In this document: positions 1 to 8,262 of the stretch, piece by piece | How positions within the stretch are numbered: position 1 is the stretch's first letter | Layout: each line of letters starts with the position of its first letter | Assembly: GCA_029941135.1 (NCBI GenBank) | Contig: JAPYRI010000009.1 | Location: 1 to 53,947, forward strand | DNA length: 53,947 nt | Direction: 5' to 3' | DNA from: Alphaproteobacteria bacterium | GTDB lineage: Bacteria > Pseudomonadota > Alphaproteobacteria > JAPYRI01 | The notes under the pieces: model-generated | Told to the model about the DNA's origin: nothing | Seen by the model: the letters and a program-made list of their open reading frames with translations, nothing else | The model's database searches: none | Position numbers and translations under genes: made by a program

Positions 1-111
1 TTGCAGCTTATGGGCTGCCAAGTCCTGATCCGGATCGTCTGTGAGCGCACCCATACTGCGCAGTTTGCGGTAGGCGTCGAGGGCACCGTCATTAGTGAGG
101 AGCTGATTCAT
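1..111 (-). CDS. zapE: ZapE/AFG1-family ATPase, N-terminal fragment
   Basis: Only the first 37 codons are present; the gene runs off the left edge. The reading frame opens with ATG at 111 and contains the pattern LDAYRKLRSMGALTDDPDQ, which resembles the N-terminus of the AFG1/ZapE P-loop ATPases (a 'Y..L...G.L..D..Q' stretch ahead of the Walker A motif). In the family the protein is a cytoplasmic ATPase linked to cell division or respiratory-protein turnover. It lies directly downstream of sdhB on the same strand, a neighbourhood seen in other alphaproteobacteria. The Walker motifs are outside the window, so the name rests on the N-terminal pattern and context only. Confidence 0.55.
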   Translation of the reverse strand, partial: MNQLLTNDGALDAYRKLRSMGALTDDPDQDLAAHKLQ

Positions 112-233
112 GAAAATAAAAGGGTACTGCCCGCTAACTGATACGTGAACTGACAAATCGTCCCGATGTTATGCCTAAAATGCATTAGGGAATGCTTGTT
201 CTTGCTTCAATCCGGCAATTCTCGGAGCTTTGC

Positions 234-1019
234 TTACAGTCTGCGCTCCACCAGCATTTGTTTGATTTCCGCGATTTTCTTGCCAGGTTCCAAACCTTTG
301 GGGCAGGTTTTAGTGCAGTTCATAATCGTGTGGCACCGATATAGTTTGAACGGATCTTCCAAGTCATCCAACCGCTCACCGGTACTTTCATCCCGGCTGT
401 CGACGATCCAGCGATAGGCTTGAAGCAAGGCGGCCGGACCCAGATAGCGATCCGGATTCCACCAGTAACTGGGGCAAGCGGTCGAGCAGCACGCGCACAA
501 GACACACTCCCAGACCCCGTCCATTTTGTCCCGCTCTTCTTGGCTTTGCGGTCGTTCCATGCCGGTGGGCGCCGGTGTATCTGACTGCATCCAGGGCTTC
601 ACCGAAGCATACTGCGCAAAAAACTGGGTGAGATCGGGCACTAAGTCCTTGATGACCGGCATGTGCGGCAAAGGCGAAATTTTGATCGTCTTGCCTCTGA
701 TATCTTGAATGGATTTGGTGCACGCGAGTGTGTTGGTGCCATCGATGTTCATCGCGCAACTGCCACAAACCCCTTCCCGGCACGAGCGCCGAAAGGTGAG
801 CGTCGGGTCCATCTCGTTTTTAATTTTGATCAGAGCGTCCAGAACCATGGGTCCGCAGGTGTCCAAATCAACTTCAAACTTGTCCATATGCGGGTTGGCT
901 TCATCGTCCGGATTCCAGCGATAGACCTCAACCGTAGTCACGTTTTTGGCGCCAGCGGGCGCCTTCACAGTTTTGCCTTTTCCAACTTTCGAATTTGCGG
1001 GCAGGGTAAATTCGACCAT
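234..1019 (-). CDS. sdhB: Succinate dehydrogenase iron-sulfur subunit
   Basis: Electron-transfer subunit of complex II, on the cytoplasmic side of the inner membrane, passing electrons from SdhA's FAD to quinone. The 261-residue product is of normal length. The [2Fe-2S] ligands are C80, C85, C88 and C100 (CREGVCGSC then C100). The [4Fe-4S]/[3Fe-4S] ligands lie in [12 protein letters not shown] (172-183) and in the C229/C235/C239 set ([14 protein letters not shown]). It is the last gene of sdhCDAB, 42 bases after sdhA. The ATG at 1019 is preceded by an AGGGAA Shine-Dalgarno-like stretch. No convincing terminator was seen in the 122 bases before the zapE fragment. Confidence 0.97.
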   Translation of the reverse strand: MVEFTLPANSKVGKGKTVKAPAGAKNVTTVEVYRWNPDDEANPHMDKFEVDLDTCGPMVLDALIKIKNEMDPTLTFRRSCREGVCGSCAMNIDGTNTLACTKSIQDIRGKTIKISPLPHMPVIKDLVPDLTQFFAQYASVKPWMQSDTPAPTGMERPQSQEERDKMDGVWECVLCACCSTACPSYWWNPDRYLGPAALLQAYRWIVDSRDESTGERLDDLEDPFKLYRCHTIMNCTKTCPKGLEPGKKIAEIKQMLVERRL

Positions 1020-1061
1020 AACTATTGTGTTCCCTGATTTTGGGTTTCGGCAGTGGCGCGT

Positions 1062-2849
1062 TCAGTAGACTCGCGCTTTGGGTTCTATGTATTCGGCTTC
1101 ATCGGTCAATGTGTAGGTATGAACCGGGCGAAAATCGAGGTTCACTTTGCCGCCTGCGTCAATCCGCGCGAGCGTGTGTTTCATCCAATTTTCGTCGTCC
1201 CGGTCAGGAAAATCTTCGCGCGCATGGCCGCCCCGGCTTTCTTTGCGGTTCTCGGCCCCCGCCATGGATACCACGGCCTGGGCCATTAGATTGTCGAGCT
1301 CTAAGGTTTCAACCAAATCCGAATTCCAGATCATTGACCGGTCACTGACCTTCACGTCGCTGAGGCCATCCCACACCTCGCCAATCAATTTGACGCCTTC
1401 TTCCAGCGTTTCGCCAGTGCGGAACACGGCGCAATGGTTTTGCATGATACGCTGCATTTGCAAGCGGATATCGGCAGTCAATTGACTGCCATCAGCGTGA
1501 CGGCGCGCATCAAACCGCGCGACCGCCTCGTCGCCCGCATCCGCGGCCAAGGAACTATGGGCTTGACCCGGGGTTACCAATTCAGCCGCCCGAATGGCTG
1601 CCGCGCGGCCAAACACAATAATATCCAACAACGAATTACAGCCAAGCCGGTTGGCGCCATGCACCGAGACGCTGGCCGCTTCGCCGATCGCCATCATACC
1701 GGGCACGACTGCGTCCGGATTCCCATCTTTGGGGCACACCACCTCGCCGCGATAATTTGTCGGAATACCACCCATATTGTAGTGAACCGTCGGCAGGACC
1801 GGAATGGGCTCCTTGGTCACATCGACGCCGGCAAATATCTGGGCACTTTCAGAGATACCCGGCAGCATTTTTGCCAACATGTCCGGATCCAGATGATCCA
1901 AATGAAGATAAATATGATCCTTGTCGGGCCCAACTCCTCGTCCCTCACGAATTTCGATGGTCATGGCCCGGCTGACCACATCTCGGCTGGCCAGATCTTT
2001 AGCCGTGGGCGCATAGCGCTCCATAAAGCGTTCGCCCTCGGAATTGCGCAAAATACCGCCTTCTCCGCGCGCACCCTCCGTAATTAAGGGGCCCGCACCA
2101 TAAATACCAGTCGGGTGAAACTGAATAAACTCCATGTCCTGCAAGGGCAGACCTGCACGCAATGCCATGCCACCGCCGTCGCCGGTGCAGGTATGCGCCG
2201 ATGTGCACGATAAAAACGACCGGCCATAACCGCCGGTCCCCAACACGACCAGATGGGCTTGGAAGCGATGCAAGGTGCCGTCGTCCAAATTCCACGCAAT
2301 AACGCCCCGGCATGCCCCGTCTTCCATGATCAAGTCGATCACAAAATATTCGATGAAAAACTCGGCACCATGTTTGAGTGATTGCTGATACAGCGTATGC
2401 AGGATGGCATGTCCGGTTCGATCCGCCGCCGCGCAGGCGCGCTGGGCCGGGGCCTCGCCAAAGTTTTTCATGTGTCCGCCAAAGGGGCGCTGATAAATTT
2501 TGCCATCTTCAGTGCGTGAAAACGGCACGCCAAAGTGTTCGAGCTCAATCACCGCGGCCGGCGCCTCACGGCACATATATTCGATTGCGTCTTGATCCCC
2601 CAGCCAATCAGAGCCCTTGACCGTGTCGTACATATGCCAGCGCCAATTGTCGTCTGACAAATTCCCCAGACTGGCGGCAATACCGCCTTGCGCTGCAACC
2701 GTATGACTGCGGGTCGGAAATACCTTGGTCACACAAGCCGTGGTCAATCCTTTGGCCGCCATACCCAGTGTCGCCCGCAAACCCGCGCCGCCGGCGCCCA
2801 CTACCAGGACGTCATACTGGTGGTCGATTATTTCGTACGCATTGCTCAT
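1062..2849 (-). CDS. sdhA: Succinate dehydrogenase flavoprotein subunit
   Basis: Catalytic subunit of complex II, oxidising succinate to fumarate. The 595-residue protein has the N-terminal dinucleotide-binding motif [11 protein letters not shown] (about residues 17-27) and the FAD-attachment histidine in [10 protein letters not shown] (H49). Active-site regions include HPTGIYG and a C-terminal HARED stretch typical of the family. An upstream in-frame start (2873) is possible, but a strong GGAGG at 2861-2865 lies between the two, so ATG 2849 is chosen. That ribosome binding site overlaps the end of sdhD, which suggests translational coupling within sdhCDAB. Confidence 0.97.
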   Translation of the reverse strand: MSNAYEIIDHQYDVLVVGAGGAGLRATLGMAAKGLTTACVTKVFPTRSHTVAAQGGIAASLGNLSDDNWRWHMYDTVKGSDWLGDQDAIEYMCREAPAAVIELEHFGVPFSRTEDGKIYQRPFGGHMKNFGEAPAQRACAAADRTGHAILHTLYQQSLKHGAEFFIEYFVIDLIMEDGACRGVIAWNLDDGTLHRFQAHLVVLGTGGYGRSFLSCTSAHTCTGDGGGMALRAGLPLQDMEFIQFHPTGIYGAGPLITEGARGEGGILRNSEGERFMERYAPTAKDLASRDVVSRAMTIEIREGRGVGPDKDHIYLHLDHLDPDMLAKMLPGISESAQIFAGVDVTKEPIPVLPTVHYNMGGIPTNYRGEVVCPKDGNPDAVVPGMMAIGEAASVSVHGANRLGCNSLLDIIVFGRAAAIRAAELVTPGQAHSSLAADAGDEAVARFDARRHADGSQLTADIRLQMQRIMQNHCAVFRTGETLEEGVKLIGEVWDGLSDVKVSDRSMIWNSDLVETLELDNLMAQAVVSMAGAENRKESRGGHAREDFPDRDDENWMKHTLARIDAGGKVNLDFRPVHTYTLTDEAEYIEPKARVY

Positions 2850-2856
2850 GCTCGTT

Positions 2857-3237
2857 TCATCCTCCGACCGCAAGCTTCAGCACCGCGAGAATGCTGGCGA
2901 GGCCTAGTACAAAGCAGAAAAATGTGACGCCGATCAAGGCTCCGGTCTTGGCCCACGGACTATGCACGTAATCCTCGATCACCACTTGAACCCCAAGCTT
3001 AAGGTGAAAGAAAGTGGTTCCCAGCATCAAAATCATACACACGGAAGTGATCGGCGACGACAGCCAGTCAACGACTTGGTTGTGATCCGCGCCAGCTAAA
3101 CAGGTAATGGAAGCAACGAACCAAACGGAGAGCGGGATCAAAGCGATCGCCGTCAGCCGCTGCAACCAAAAATGATTTGTGCCTTCCTTGGCCGAGCCGA
3201 GGCCGCGTACCTGCCCAAGAGGTGTTCGCAAACCCAT
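2857..3237 (-). CDS. sdhD: Succinate dehydrogenase membrane anchor subunit
   Basis: Small hydrophobic anchor of complex II (126 residues, about three transmembrane helices). It starts [20 protein letters not shown] and has the family pattern [18 protein letters not shown], in which the conserved H..Q R.TA motif binds heme b/quinone. The start ATG overlaps the sdhC stop by one base (TAATG), so the two membrane subunits are probably translationally coupled. It ends 7 bases before sdhA. Primary similarity is low in this family; position between sdhC and sdhA confirms the call. Confidence 0.93.
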   Translation of the reverse strand: MGLRTPLGQVRGLGSAKEGTNHFWLQRLTAIALIPLSVWFVASITCLAGADHNQVVDWLSSPITSVCMILMLGTTFFHLKLGVQVVIEDYVHSPWAKTGALIGVTFFCFVLGLASILAVLKLAVGG

Positions 3238-3632
3238 TACAGCACCCCCATCGACATATAGCCGTAAACCCAGATGCCCAAAGTCAACACCACACTGCCG
3301 ATGGCAACCGCCCAGCCCGTGGCTTCGACCGTATCCATCTCAAACCCCTTGCCTATATCCCAAAACAGATGGCGAACGCCGTTCAAGGTGTGAAACATCA
3401 AAGCCCAAGTGAACCCGAACAGCAGCAGGCGCCCGATAAATGTACCGCTAAAGATTTGCACGGCATCAAATGCCTCGGGCCCGGTGGCAGCGGCGATCAA
3501 CCACCAAGTGAGCCATATTGTGCCCAGACCCAGGCCAAGCCCGGTTATCCGGTGAATGATCGACCACATCATGGTGAAGTGGAAAGTATAGACCTGGAGG
3601 TGAGGGGAGAGAGGACGGTTCGCCTGCGACAT
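3237..3632 (-). CDS. sdhC: Succinate dehydrogenase cytochrome b556 subunit
   Basis: 131-residue membrane subunit of complex II. The opening RPLSPHLQVYTF and the SIIHRITG segment are the SdhC signature; helix II carries the heme-ligand histidine in the HTLNGVRHLFWD segment. Three transmembrane helices are visible. The start at 3632 is preferred to an in-frame ATG at 3641 because an AAAGGG sequence sits about 8 bases upstream of it. It is the first gene of sdhCDAB and follows the mch-like gene on the same strand with a 133-base gap that contains a plausible promoter. Confidence 0.95.
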   Translation of the reverse strand: MSQANRPLSPHLQVYTFHFTMMWSIIHRITGLGLGLGTIWLTWWLIAAATGPEAFDAVQIFSGTFIGRLLLFGFTWALMFHTLNGVRHLFWDIGKGFEMDTVEATGWAVAIGSVVLTLGIWVYGYMSMGVL

Positions 3633-3694
3633 AATGCGCACCCTTTGGGCAGAAATCTTAAGACTTTTAGGCGCCCGGTTCAGCGCTGGGGCCG

Positions 3695-3722
3695 ATCCTA
3701 GCCAGGACGGCTCTTAAGTCAA
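3695..3722 (-). promoter_or_regulatory. Candidate sigma-70 promoter for sdhCDAB
   Basis: On the minus strand TTGACT (3722-3717) and TAGGAT (3700-3695) are separated by 16 bases. They match 5/6 and 4/6 of the housekeeping consensus. Transcription would begin near 3688, giving a leader of about 55 nucleotides before the sdhC ATG. No operator was recognised. The upstream mch/mcl genes could also read through into sdh. Confidence 0.4.
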
Positions 3723-3765
3723 TGGCAGGCTTGATTTTTTGGTCGAATTCCTAGCCCCTCAAGCC

Positions 3766-4845
3766 TTATTGGGCCCGCCGGGGCATGAGCACCCAATAGT
3801 CCAGATCAAGGACCACTTGATCATGATACTTACCGTCTTCCAGTTTGCCGGGAAATTCGCCGCACGGCTGATCCTTGACGGCCGTGGTTTGCACGCGCAG
3901 CGCACCCACGTCGTCATGGCCGTCAATTTTGGCACACGCCAGGATTTTGCTCCAGGCAAAGACGGTATCACCGGCAAATGTGGGCGCCACGTGCCGGCCG
4001 CCATTGATGGCAGCGACGAACGCCGCGTTGCTGAGGCCGTTGAAGCTGAGGCAGCGCGCCAAACTGATGATGTGGCCGCCGTACATGAGGCGGCGGCCAA
4101 ACCGGCCTTTACTCTCGGTGAACTGATTGAAATGAACTTTGGCGGTGTTTTGATAAAGGCGGGTTGCCGTCATGTGGTCGGATTCCTCGACCGTCATGCC
4201 GTCCACATGATCGATGCATTCGCCCACTTCATAATCGTCCCACAAATAGCGGGAGCCACCGAGCACCGGGTCATAGTCGGAAAAATCGAGCCCCTCGGGA
4301 ACGGTGAGCGTTTCCGGCGACACTTCCGTCGCAAGCTCCGGCACACTGGCATCCGGCGCGGGCGCACTTTCATCGCGTTTTCGTACCATCACCCAGCGCA
4401 CATACTCGATCACCTTCTCGCCGATCTGGTTGGTGCCGGTCGAGCGCACGTACACAACGCCGGTCTTGCCATTGGAGTTTTCCTTAAGGCCAATCACTTC
4501 GGACGTGGTGGACACGGTGTCGCCGGGATAGAGTCGGGTCAGAAAACGGCACTCGGCATAACCAAGATTAGCAACTGCGTTCAAGGATATGTCCGCTACG
4601 GTTTTGCCAAAGACAATGTGAAAGGCGAGCAAATCATCGACCGGGGCGCCCGGCAACCCAAGGGTGCTGGCAAAATCATCCGACGAATTGACGACAAACC
4701 GTGCTCCATAGAGGGCCGTATAGAGCGATACATCGCCCTCGGTCACGGTGCGGGGAGTAGCATGCACCAGGGATTGCCCGAGGGAAAAATCTTCAAAGAA
4801 ATTTCCGGTTTCGGTCTTGGTGGACACAATTACTTTGTCAGACAT
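3766..4845 (-). CDS. mch: MaoC-family dehydratase, mesaconyl-CoA hydratase-like
   Basis: A 359-residue protein with two hot-dog/MaoC units: residues about 10-150 (FFEDFSLGQSLVHATPRTVT, then LYPGDTVSTTSEVI) and about 185-350 (DYEVGECIDHVDGMTVEESD, then AGDTVFAWSKI). This length and layout fit the mesaconyl-CoA hydratase (beta-methylmalyl-CoA dehydratase) group of the ethylmalonyl-CoA and 3-hydroxypropionate pathways rather than short single-domain enoyl-CoA hydratases. It lies 26 bases downstream of a CoA-ester lyase gene, as mcl and mch do in Rhodobacter. Crotonyl-CoA carboxylase/reductase and the mutases are not in the window, so a complete ethylmalonyl-CoA pathway cannot be claimed. Confidence 0.8.
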   Translation of the reverse strand: MSDKVIVSTKTETGNFFEDFSLGQSLVHATPRTVTEGDVSLYTALYGARFVVNSSDDFASTLGLPGAPVDDLLAFHIVFGKTVADISLNAVANLGYAECRFLTRLYPGDTVSTTSEVIGLKENSNGKTGVVYVRSTGTNQIGEKVIEYVRWVMVRKRDESAPAPDASVPELATEVSPETLTVPEGLDFSDYDPVLGGSRYLWDDYEVGECIDHVDGMTVEESDHMTATRLYQNTAKVHFNQFTESKGRFGRRLMYGGHIISLARCLSFNGLSNAAFVAAINGGRHVAPTFAGDTVFAWSKILACAKIDGHDDVGALRVQTTAVKDQPCGEFPGKLEDGKYHDQVVLDLDYWVLMPRRAQ

Positions 4846-4871
4846 GGCGCACCTCGGGCGTCAAAAAAGGA

Positions 4872-5768
4872 TTAGACAGGATCGGCGACCGCGAGGCGCG
4901 CGATGGCATCCGCCAGCCCAACGATACGCTTAGCGTTTTCGACGTGCAGGTTTTCAACCAACTTACCATCGACCACAACCACTGCTTTGCCCTCGTCAGC
5001 GGCTTCTGCGAACGCTTCGATGATCCGCCGGGACAATTCAACTTCCTTGTCCGACGGGCCAAACACTTCATTCGCCGGACCCACTTGGCTCGGATGAATA
5101 AGGGTTTTGCCGTCAAAGCCAAGCTCCAGCCCCTGCCTGCAGGCGCTACGGAAGCCGTCTTCGTTCTTGAGATCGAGGTAAACGCCATCGACGATCGCGA
5201 GACCTTCGGCGCGCGCGGCCAGCAAACAAATCGCCAGGCTGGGTACCATGGGCATCCGGTCCAGCGTGTGCAGCGCGTGCAAATCTTTGGTGAGGTCGGA
5301 CGTGCCCATAACAAAGCACTTGAGGCGCGGATTTGACCCGGCGATTTCCTCGGCTTGCAAAATGCCGCGCGGGGTTTCCATCATGCACCAAAGGTTGGTG
5401 CCGTCCGGTGCCCCGGCAGCGGTCATCTTCGCCGCTGCATCCTGTACCATCTGCGCGCTTTCCACCTTGGGAATTAAAATCGCTTCTGCGCCAGCTACCG
5501 CCGCCGCCTTCAGGTCGTCGTCGCCCCAGGGGGTGTCGGCGCCATTTACGCGAATGATGATCTCGCGATCCCCATAGCCGCCGTCGTGCACGGCCGCGCA
5601 AACTTGGGCGCGGGCTTCGGCTTTGGCATCCGGCGCGACCGCGTCTTCCAGGTCCAATATGAGCGCATCGGCCGGCAGGCCTTTGGCTTTTTCGAGCGCC
5701 CGGGCGTTGGAGCCGGGCATATACAACACGCTCCGCCGTGGGCGGGCGGCTGAGCCATCGGAGGTCAT
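4872..5768 (-). CDS. HpcH/HpaI-family CoA-ester lyase (malyl-CoA lyase or thioesterase)
   Basis: 298 residues, CitE-like TIM barrel. It shows RSVLYMPGSNARALEKA near the N-terminus, LILDLEDAVAP (Mg-binding/CoA region), IIIRVNG, and the ETPRGI ... MGTSDL block that supplies the metal-binding Glu and Asp. Family members cleave or hydrolyse (3S)-malyl-CoA or beta-methylmalyl-CoA. The N-terminal wording is closer to the Mcl2 thioesterase/CitE branch than to R. sphaeroides Mcl1, so substrate is uncertain and no symbol is given. ATG 5768 (preceded by AGGGGA) is preferred to the in-frame TTG at 5774. It appears to be the first gene of an mcl-mch unit leading into sdhCDAB. Confidence 0.85.
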   Translation of the reverse strand: MTSDGSAARPRRSVLYMPGSNARALEKAKGLPADALILDLEDAVAPDAKAEARAQVCAAVHDGGYGDREIIIRVNGADTPWGDDDLKAAAVAGAEAILIPKVESAQMVQDAAAKMTAAGAPDGTNLWCMMETPRGILQAEEIAGSNPRLKCFVMGTSDLTKDLHALHTLDRMPMVPSLAICLLAARAEGLAIVDGVYLDLKNEDGFRSACRQGLELGFDGKTLIHPSQVGPANEVFGPSDKEVELSRRIIEAFAEAADEGKAVVVVDGKLVENLHVENAKRIVGLADAIARLAVADPV

Positions 5769-5831
5769 GGTCAAGTCCCCTATTTGTCCTACGTTTATGG
5801 GTCCATATGCGGGAGGATTTCAATCGGCGCG

Positions 5832-5866
5832 CACTATAGAGTGGGGGAACCTCTATTCCAATAGTG
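5832..5866. repeat. Nested inverted repeats upstream of pdxY
   Basis: CACTAT (5832-5837) pairs with ATAGTG (5861-5866), and ATAGAG (5836-5841) pairs with CTCTAT (5851-5856). Both stems are perfect but share two bases, so they are alternative or competing structures. The element lies 23 bases before the pdxY ATG and within the 120-base space that pdxY shares with the divergent lyase gene. It could be an operator or a leader hairpin; no known motif was recognised. Confidence 0.3.
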
Positions 5867-5888
5867 TGTGGTCCTAAAGTCTACGGCT

Positions 5889-6752
5889 ATGAATATTCTC
5901 TCGCTCCATTCCCAGGTCATCGCCGGGCACGTTGGCAACAATGCTGCTGTTCTCCCCTTGCAGATACTGGGGTTCGAAGTTTGGGCAATACCCACTGTCG
6001 TTTACTCCAACCATCCCGGTCACGGGGCGTTTACCGGTAGAATGACGCCTGCGGATGAAATCACCGCTCTCGTGGACGGCTTGGATGACAGAGGCCTGCT
6101 CGGCCACTGCGACGGGGTATTGGTGGGGTATTTGGGGGACCCGGCGCAAGCGCGCGCCGCTGCGGATACGATCGAACGGGTCCGCCAACAAAGCCCGGCG
6201 GCAACCGTATGCTGCGACCCCATATTGGGCGACCGGGACACCGGGCTTTATGTGCACGAAGAGGTACCGGAGGCAATTTCTACGTACTTAATACCGTTGG
6301 CGAATTTGGCAACCCCCAATCATTTCGAATTGGAATTTTTGACCCGCACAACAATCAAAACCCTGGACGATGCGCTGGACGCCGCTCAACAACTGCGGAT
6401 GAACGGTCCTGATTTCGTCGTCTGTACGTCGCTAGAGCGGGCGCAAGCGCAGGCAAACCACATGGAAACATTGCTAGTGGGACCATCGGGCAATTGGCTC
6501 GGGCGTCACGACAAGATCGTCGATGCACCGCATGGGACCGGCGACCTGTTTGCCGCCCTGCTGCTTGGCCAGCGACTGCAGGGCAAAACACTCGAAATGG
6601 CTCTTAAGGCCGCACTCAGTTCAGTTTGGTCGGTCGTACAGGCCAGTGAGGGGGCAAGTGAAGGGGCAAGGGATCAGGAGTTGGCGCTCGTCGCCGCGCG
6701 CGCGCAAATCACGGCGCCTGAATTATCTGTGGAAATCGAAAAACTGGAGTAA
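5889..6752 (+). CDS. pdxY: Pyridoxal kinase
   Basis: Ribokinase-fold kinase that phosphorylates pyridoxal to PLP in the B6 salvage pathway. The 287-residue product has the substrate-binding GHVGNNAAVLPLQ and TVVYSNHPGHGAFTG blocks near the N-terminus and the PfkB-type catalytic motif PHGTGDLFAALLL (about residues 216-228), where the Asp of GTGD is the base. The in-frame extension to 5868 is not supported; ATG 5889 aligns with the family start MNILSLHSQV. It is divergent from the CoA-lyase gene and convergent with the broken PAS gene. Confidence 0.93.
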   Translation: MNILSLHSQVIAGHVGNNAAVLPLQILGFEVWAIPTVVYSNHPGHGAFTGRMTPADEITALVDGLDDRGLLGHCDGVLVGYLGDPAQARAAADTIERVRQQSPAATVCCDPILGDRDTGLYVHEEVPEAISTYLIPLANLATPNHFELEFLTRTTIKTLDDALDAAQQLRMNGPDFVVCTSLERAQAQANHMETLLVGPSGNWLGRHDKIVDAPHGTGDLFAALLLGQRLQGKTLEMALKAALSSVWSVVQASEGASEGARDQELALVAARAQITAPELSVEIEKLE

Positions 6753-6771
6753 AGCCTTACCCGGCGAATTC

Positions 6772-7155
6772 TTACCCGGTCAGCACATCTTCAAAAACGC
6801 TGGGCAAGCCATTGTCGTCACCCACTTTGCATGCCGCTGAGAAAACCGTGATAACACCAATGGCGACCCCAAAGGCGTCGCGCAGCAGGGTTTGGGGGGC
6901 GGGAAAACGGGAAATTATTCCGCCTTTACCCTTAATCGGCAAGTTAACCAGGAGCGGGTCAAAGGCAACCTCGCCGCTCTCGATGGCTTTGTTGAAGCCT
7001 GCCCAGTGGCGTTCGTGATACGCGTCAGCCACCAGAAATTCCATCTATTTCCCAGCGACTTCGTCCGTGCCATAGCCGAAAATTTCTTCGGCATCGTTAC
7101 TCCAATGGACGATGATGCCTTTGGTATCCACCAGAAGTATTGCGCCTGTAATCAT
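6772..7155 (-). pseudogene. Single-PAS-domain protein interrupted by an in-frame TAG
   Basis: Reading from ATG 7155 (GGAG upstream) gives 36 residues with PAS features (ILLVDTKGIIVHWSNDAEEI, then FGYGTDEVAGK). An in-frame TAG at 7045-7047 follows, and the same frame continues for 90 residues with MEFLVADAYHERHWAGF and a GGIISRF strand. PAS proteins of this kind usually have Ser at the interrupted position (G[KR]S..FLV.E.Y.ERHW), so a single TCG to TAG change explains it. Without the stop the product would be a stand-alone sensor domain of about 127 residues with no output domain. Translation restart at the ATG directly after the stop (7044) would give only a partial PAS fold. A sequencing error is possible. 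Confidence 0.75.
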
Positions 7156-7206
7156 AAATAAAGCTCCTTAAGGTTCGACAAACCGCGACGTCGAACAGGA
7201 CTGCGC

Positions 7207-8229
7207 TCACGCCGCTTTTTTGAGGAAGCGGGTTCCCAGTATTTCGGCGATCTGGACCGCGTTCAGGGCAGCCCCCTTGCGCAAATTGTCGGACACGACC
7301 CAGATACTCAACCCATTATCGACAGTTGGGTCTTTGCGAATGCGGCTGATGTAAGTCGCGTACTCGCCTACGCATTCAATCGGGCTCACGTAACCGCCGT
7401 CTTCCTGTTTGTCGACAACCATACAGCCAGGCGCCGCGCGCAAAATCTTCCGCGCCTTGCCCGGGGTCATGGCATTTTCGAACTCAATATTTACCGCTTC
7501 CGAGTGACCGACAAACACCGGCACCCGCACACACGTGGCGGTGAGCGCAATATCCGGGTCCAGAATTTTGTGCGTTTCCTGGACCATCTTGGTCTCTTCC
7601 TTGGTCGACCCGTCCTTCATGAACTCGTCGATATGGGGAATGACGTTGAACGCGATCTGCTTGGTGAACTGATTCGGCTGGACTTCATCGTTCACGAATA
7701 TGGCCCGGGTTTGCGAGAAAAGCTCGTCCATGGCTTCATTGCCGGCACCCGATACAGATTGATAGGTCGACACCACCACGCGCTTGATGATCGCGACGTC
7801 ATGTAATGGCTTTAGCGCGACCAGCAACTGCGCGGTCGAGCAATTGGGATTGGCGATGATGTTGCGCTTGCTGTATCCGGCGACGGCGTCACCATTAACT
7901 TCCGGCACGATCAGCGGCACCTTGGGGTCCATGCGAAAGTAGGAACTGTTGTCAATCACCACGCAGCCCGCGTCGGCGGCCTTGGGGGCATACTCTTTGG
8001 ACACGCTCGAGCCCGCCGCAAACAAGGCAATGTCAGTCCCGGTAAAGTCATAGTATTCGAGCGACTTGGCCTGAAGCGTGCGGTCACCGAAGCTCACATC
8101 TTTGCCAATTGATCGGCTCGACGCGATCGCGACCACTTCGTCTGCCGGAAACTCACGCTCCGCCAGGATGTTTAATATTTCATGGCCGACCACGCCGGTC
8201 GCGCCGACCACTGCAACTTTGTAACCCAT
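7207..8229 (-). CDS. asd: Aspartate-semialdehyde dehydrogenase
   Basis: NADP-dependent reduction of aspartyl phosphate to aspartate semialdehyde, the branch enzyme to lysine/DAP, threonine and methionine. It begins MGYKVAVVGATGVVG (nucleotide-binding GxTGxVG) and has the catalytic cysteine in NPNCSTAQL and the active-site histidine in VFVGHSEAVNIE. Length 340 is normal. The start at 8229, preceded by GGAACGGGAC, fits the family better than the in-frame start at 8262. It follows leuB on the same strand, so its expression may be linked with leucine synthesis; dapF lies 9 kb away. Confidence 0.97.
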   Translation of the reverse strand: MGYKVAVVGATGVVGHEILNILAEREFPADEVVAIASSRSIGKDVSFGDRTLQAKSLEYYDFTGTDIALFAAGSSVSKEYAPKAADAGCVVIDNSSYFRMDPKVPLIVPEVNGDAVAGYSKRNIIANPNCSTAQLLVALKPLHDVAIIKRVVVSTYQSVSGAGNEAMDELFSQTRAIFVNDEVQPNQFTKQIAFNVIPHIDEFMKDGSTKEETKMVQETHKILDPDIALTATCVRVPVFVGHSEAVNIEFENAMTPGKARKILRAAPGCMVVDKQEDGGYVSPIECVGEYATYISRIRKDPTVDNGLSIWVVSDNLRKGAALNAVQIAEILGTRFLKKAA

Positions 8230-8262
8230 AGTCCCGTTCCAAATTTTTACCGCCACTACCAA

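Noticed and set aside
3728-3765. GGCTTGA/TCAAGCC inverted repeat with a T6 run as a terminator after the MaoC-type gene
   Set aside because: The loop is 24 bases and the T run lies inside it on the plus strand, which does not fit an intrinsic terminator for the minus-strand gene.
3739-4875. Long plus-strand open frame (378 codons) opposite the MaoC-type gene
   Set aside because: It lies wholly antisense to a recognisable two-domain hydratase and has no family features of its own; a shadow of G+C-rich codon use.
7045-7047. TAG as a pyrrolysine codon
   Set aside because: Pyrrolysine use is confined to a few lineages and methylamine enzymes; a PAS domain with Ser expected at this site does not fit.
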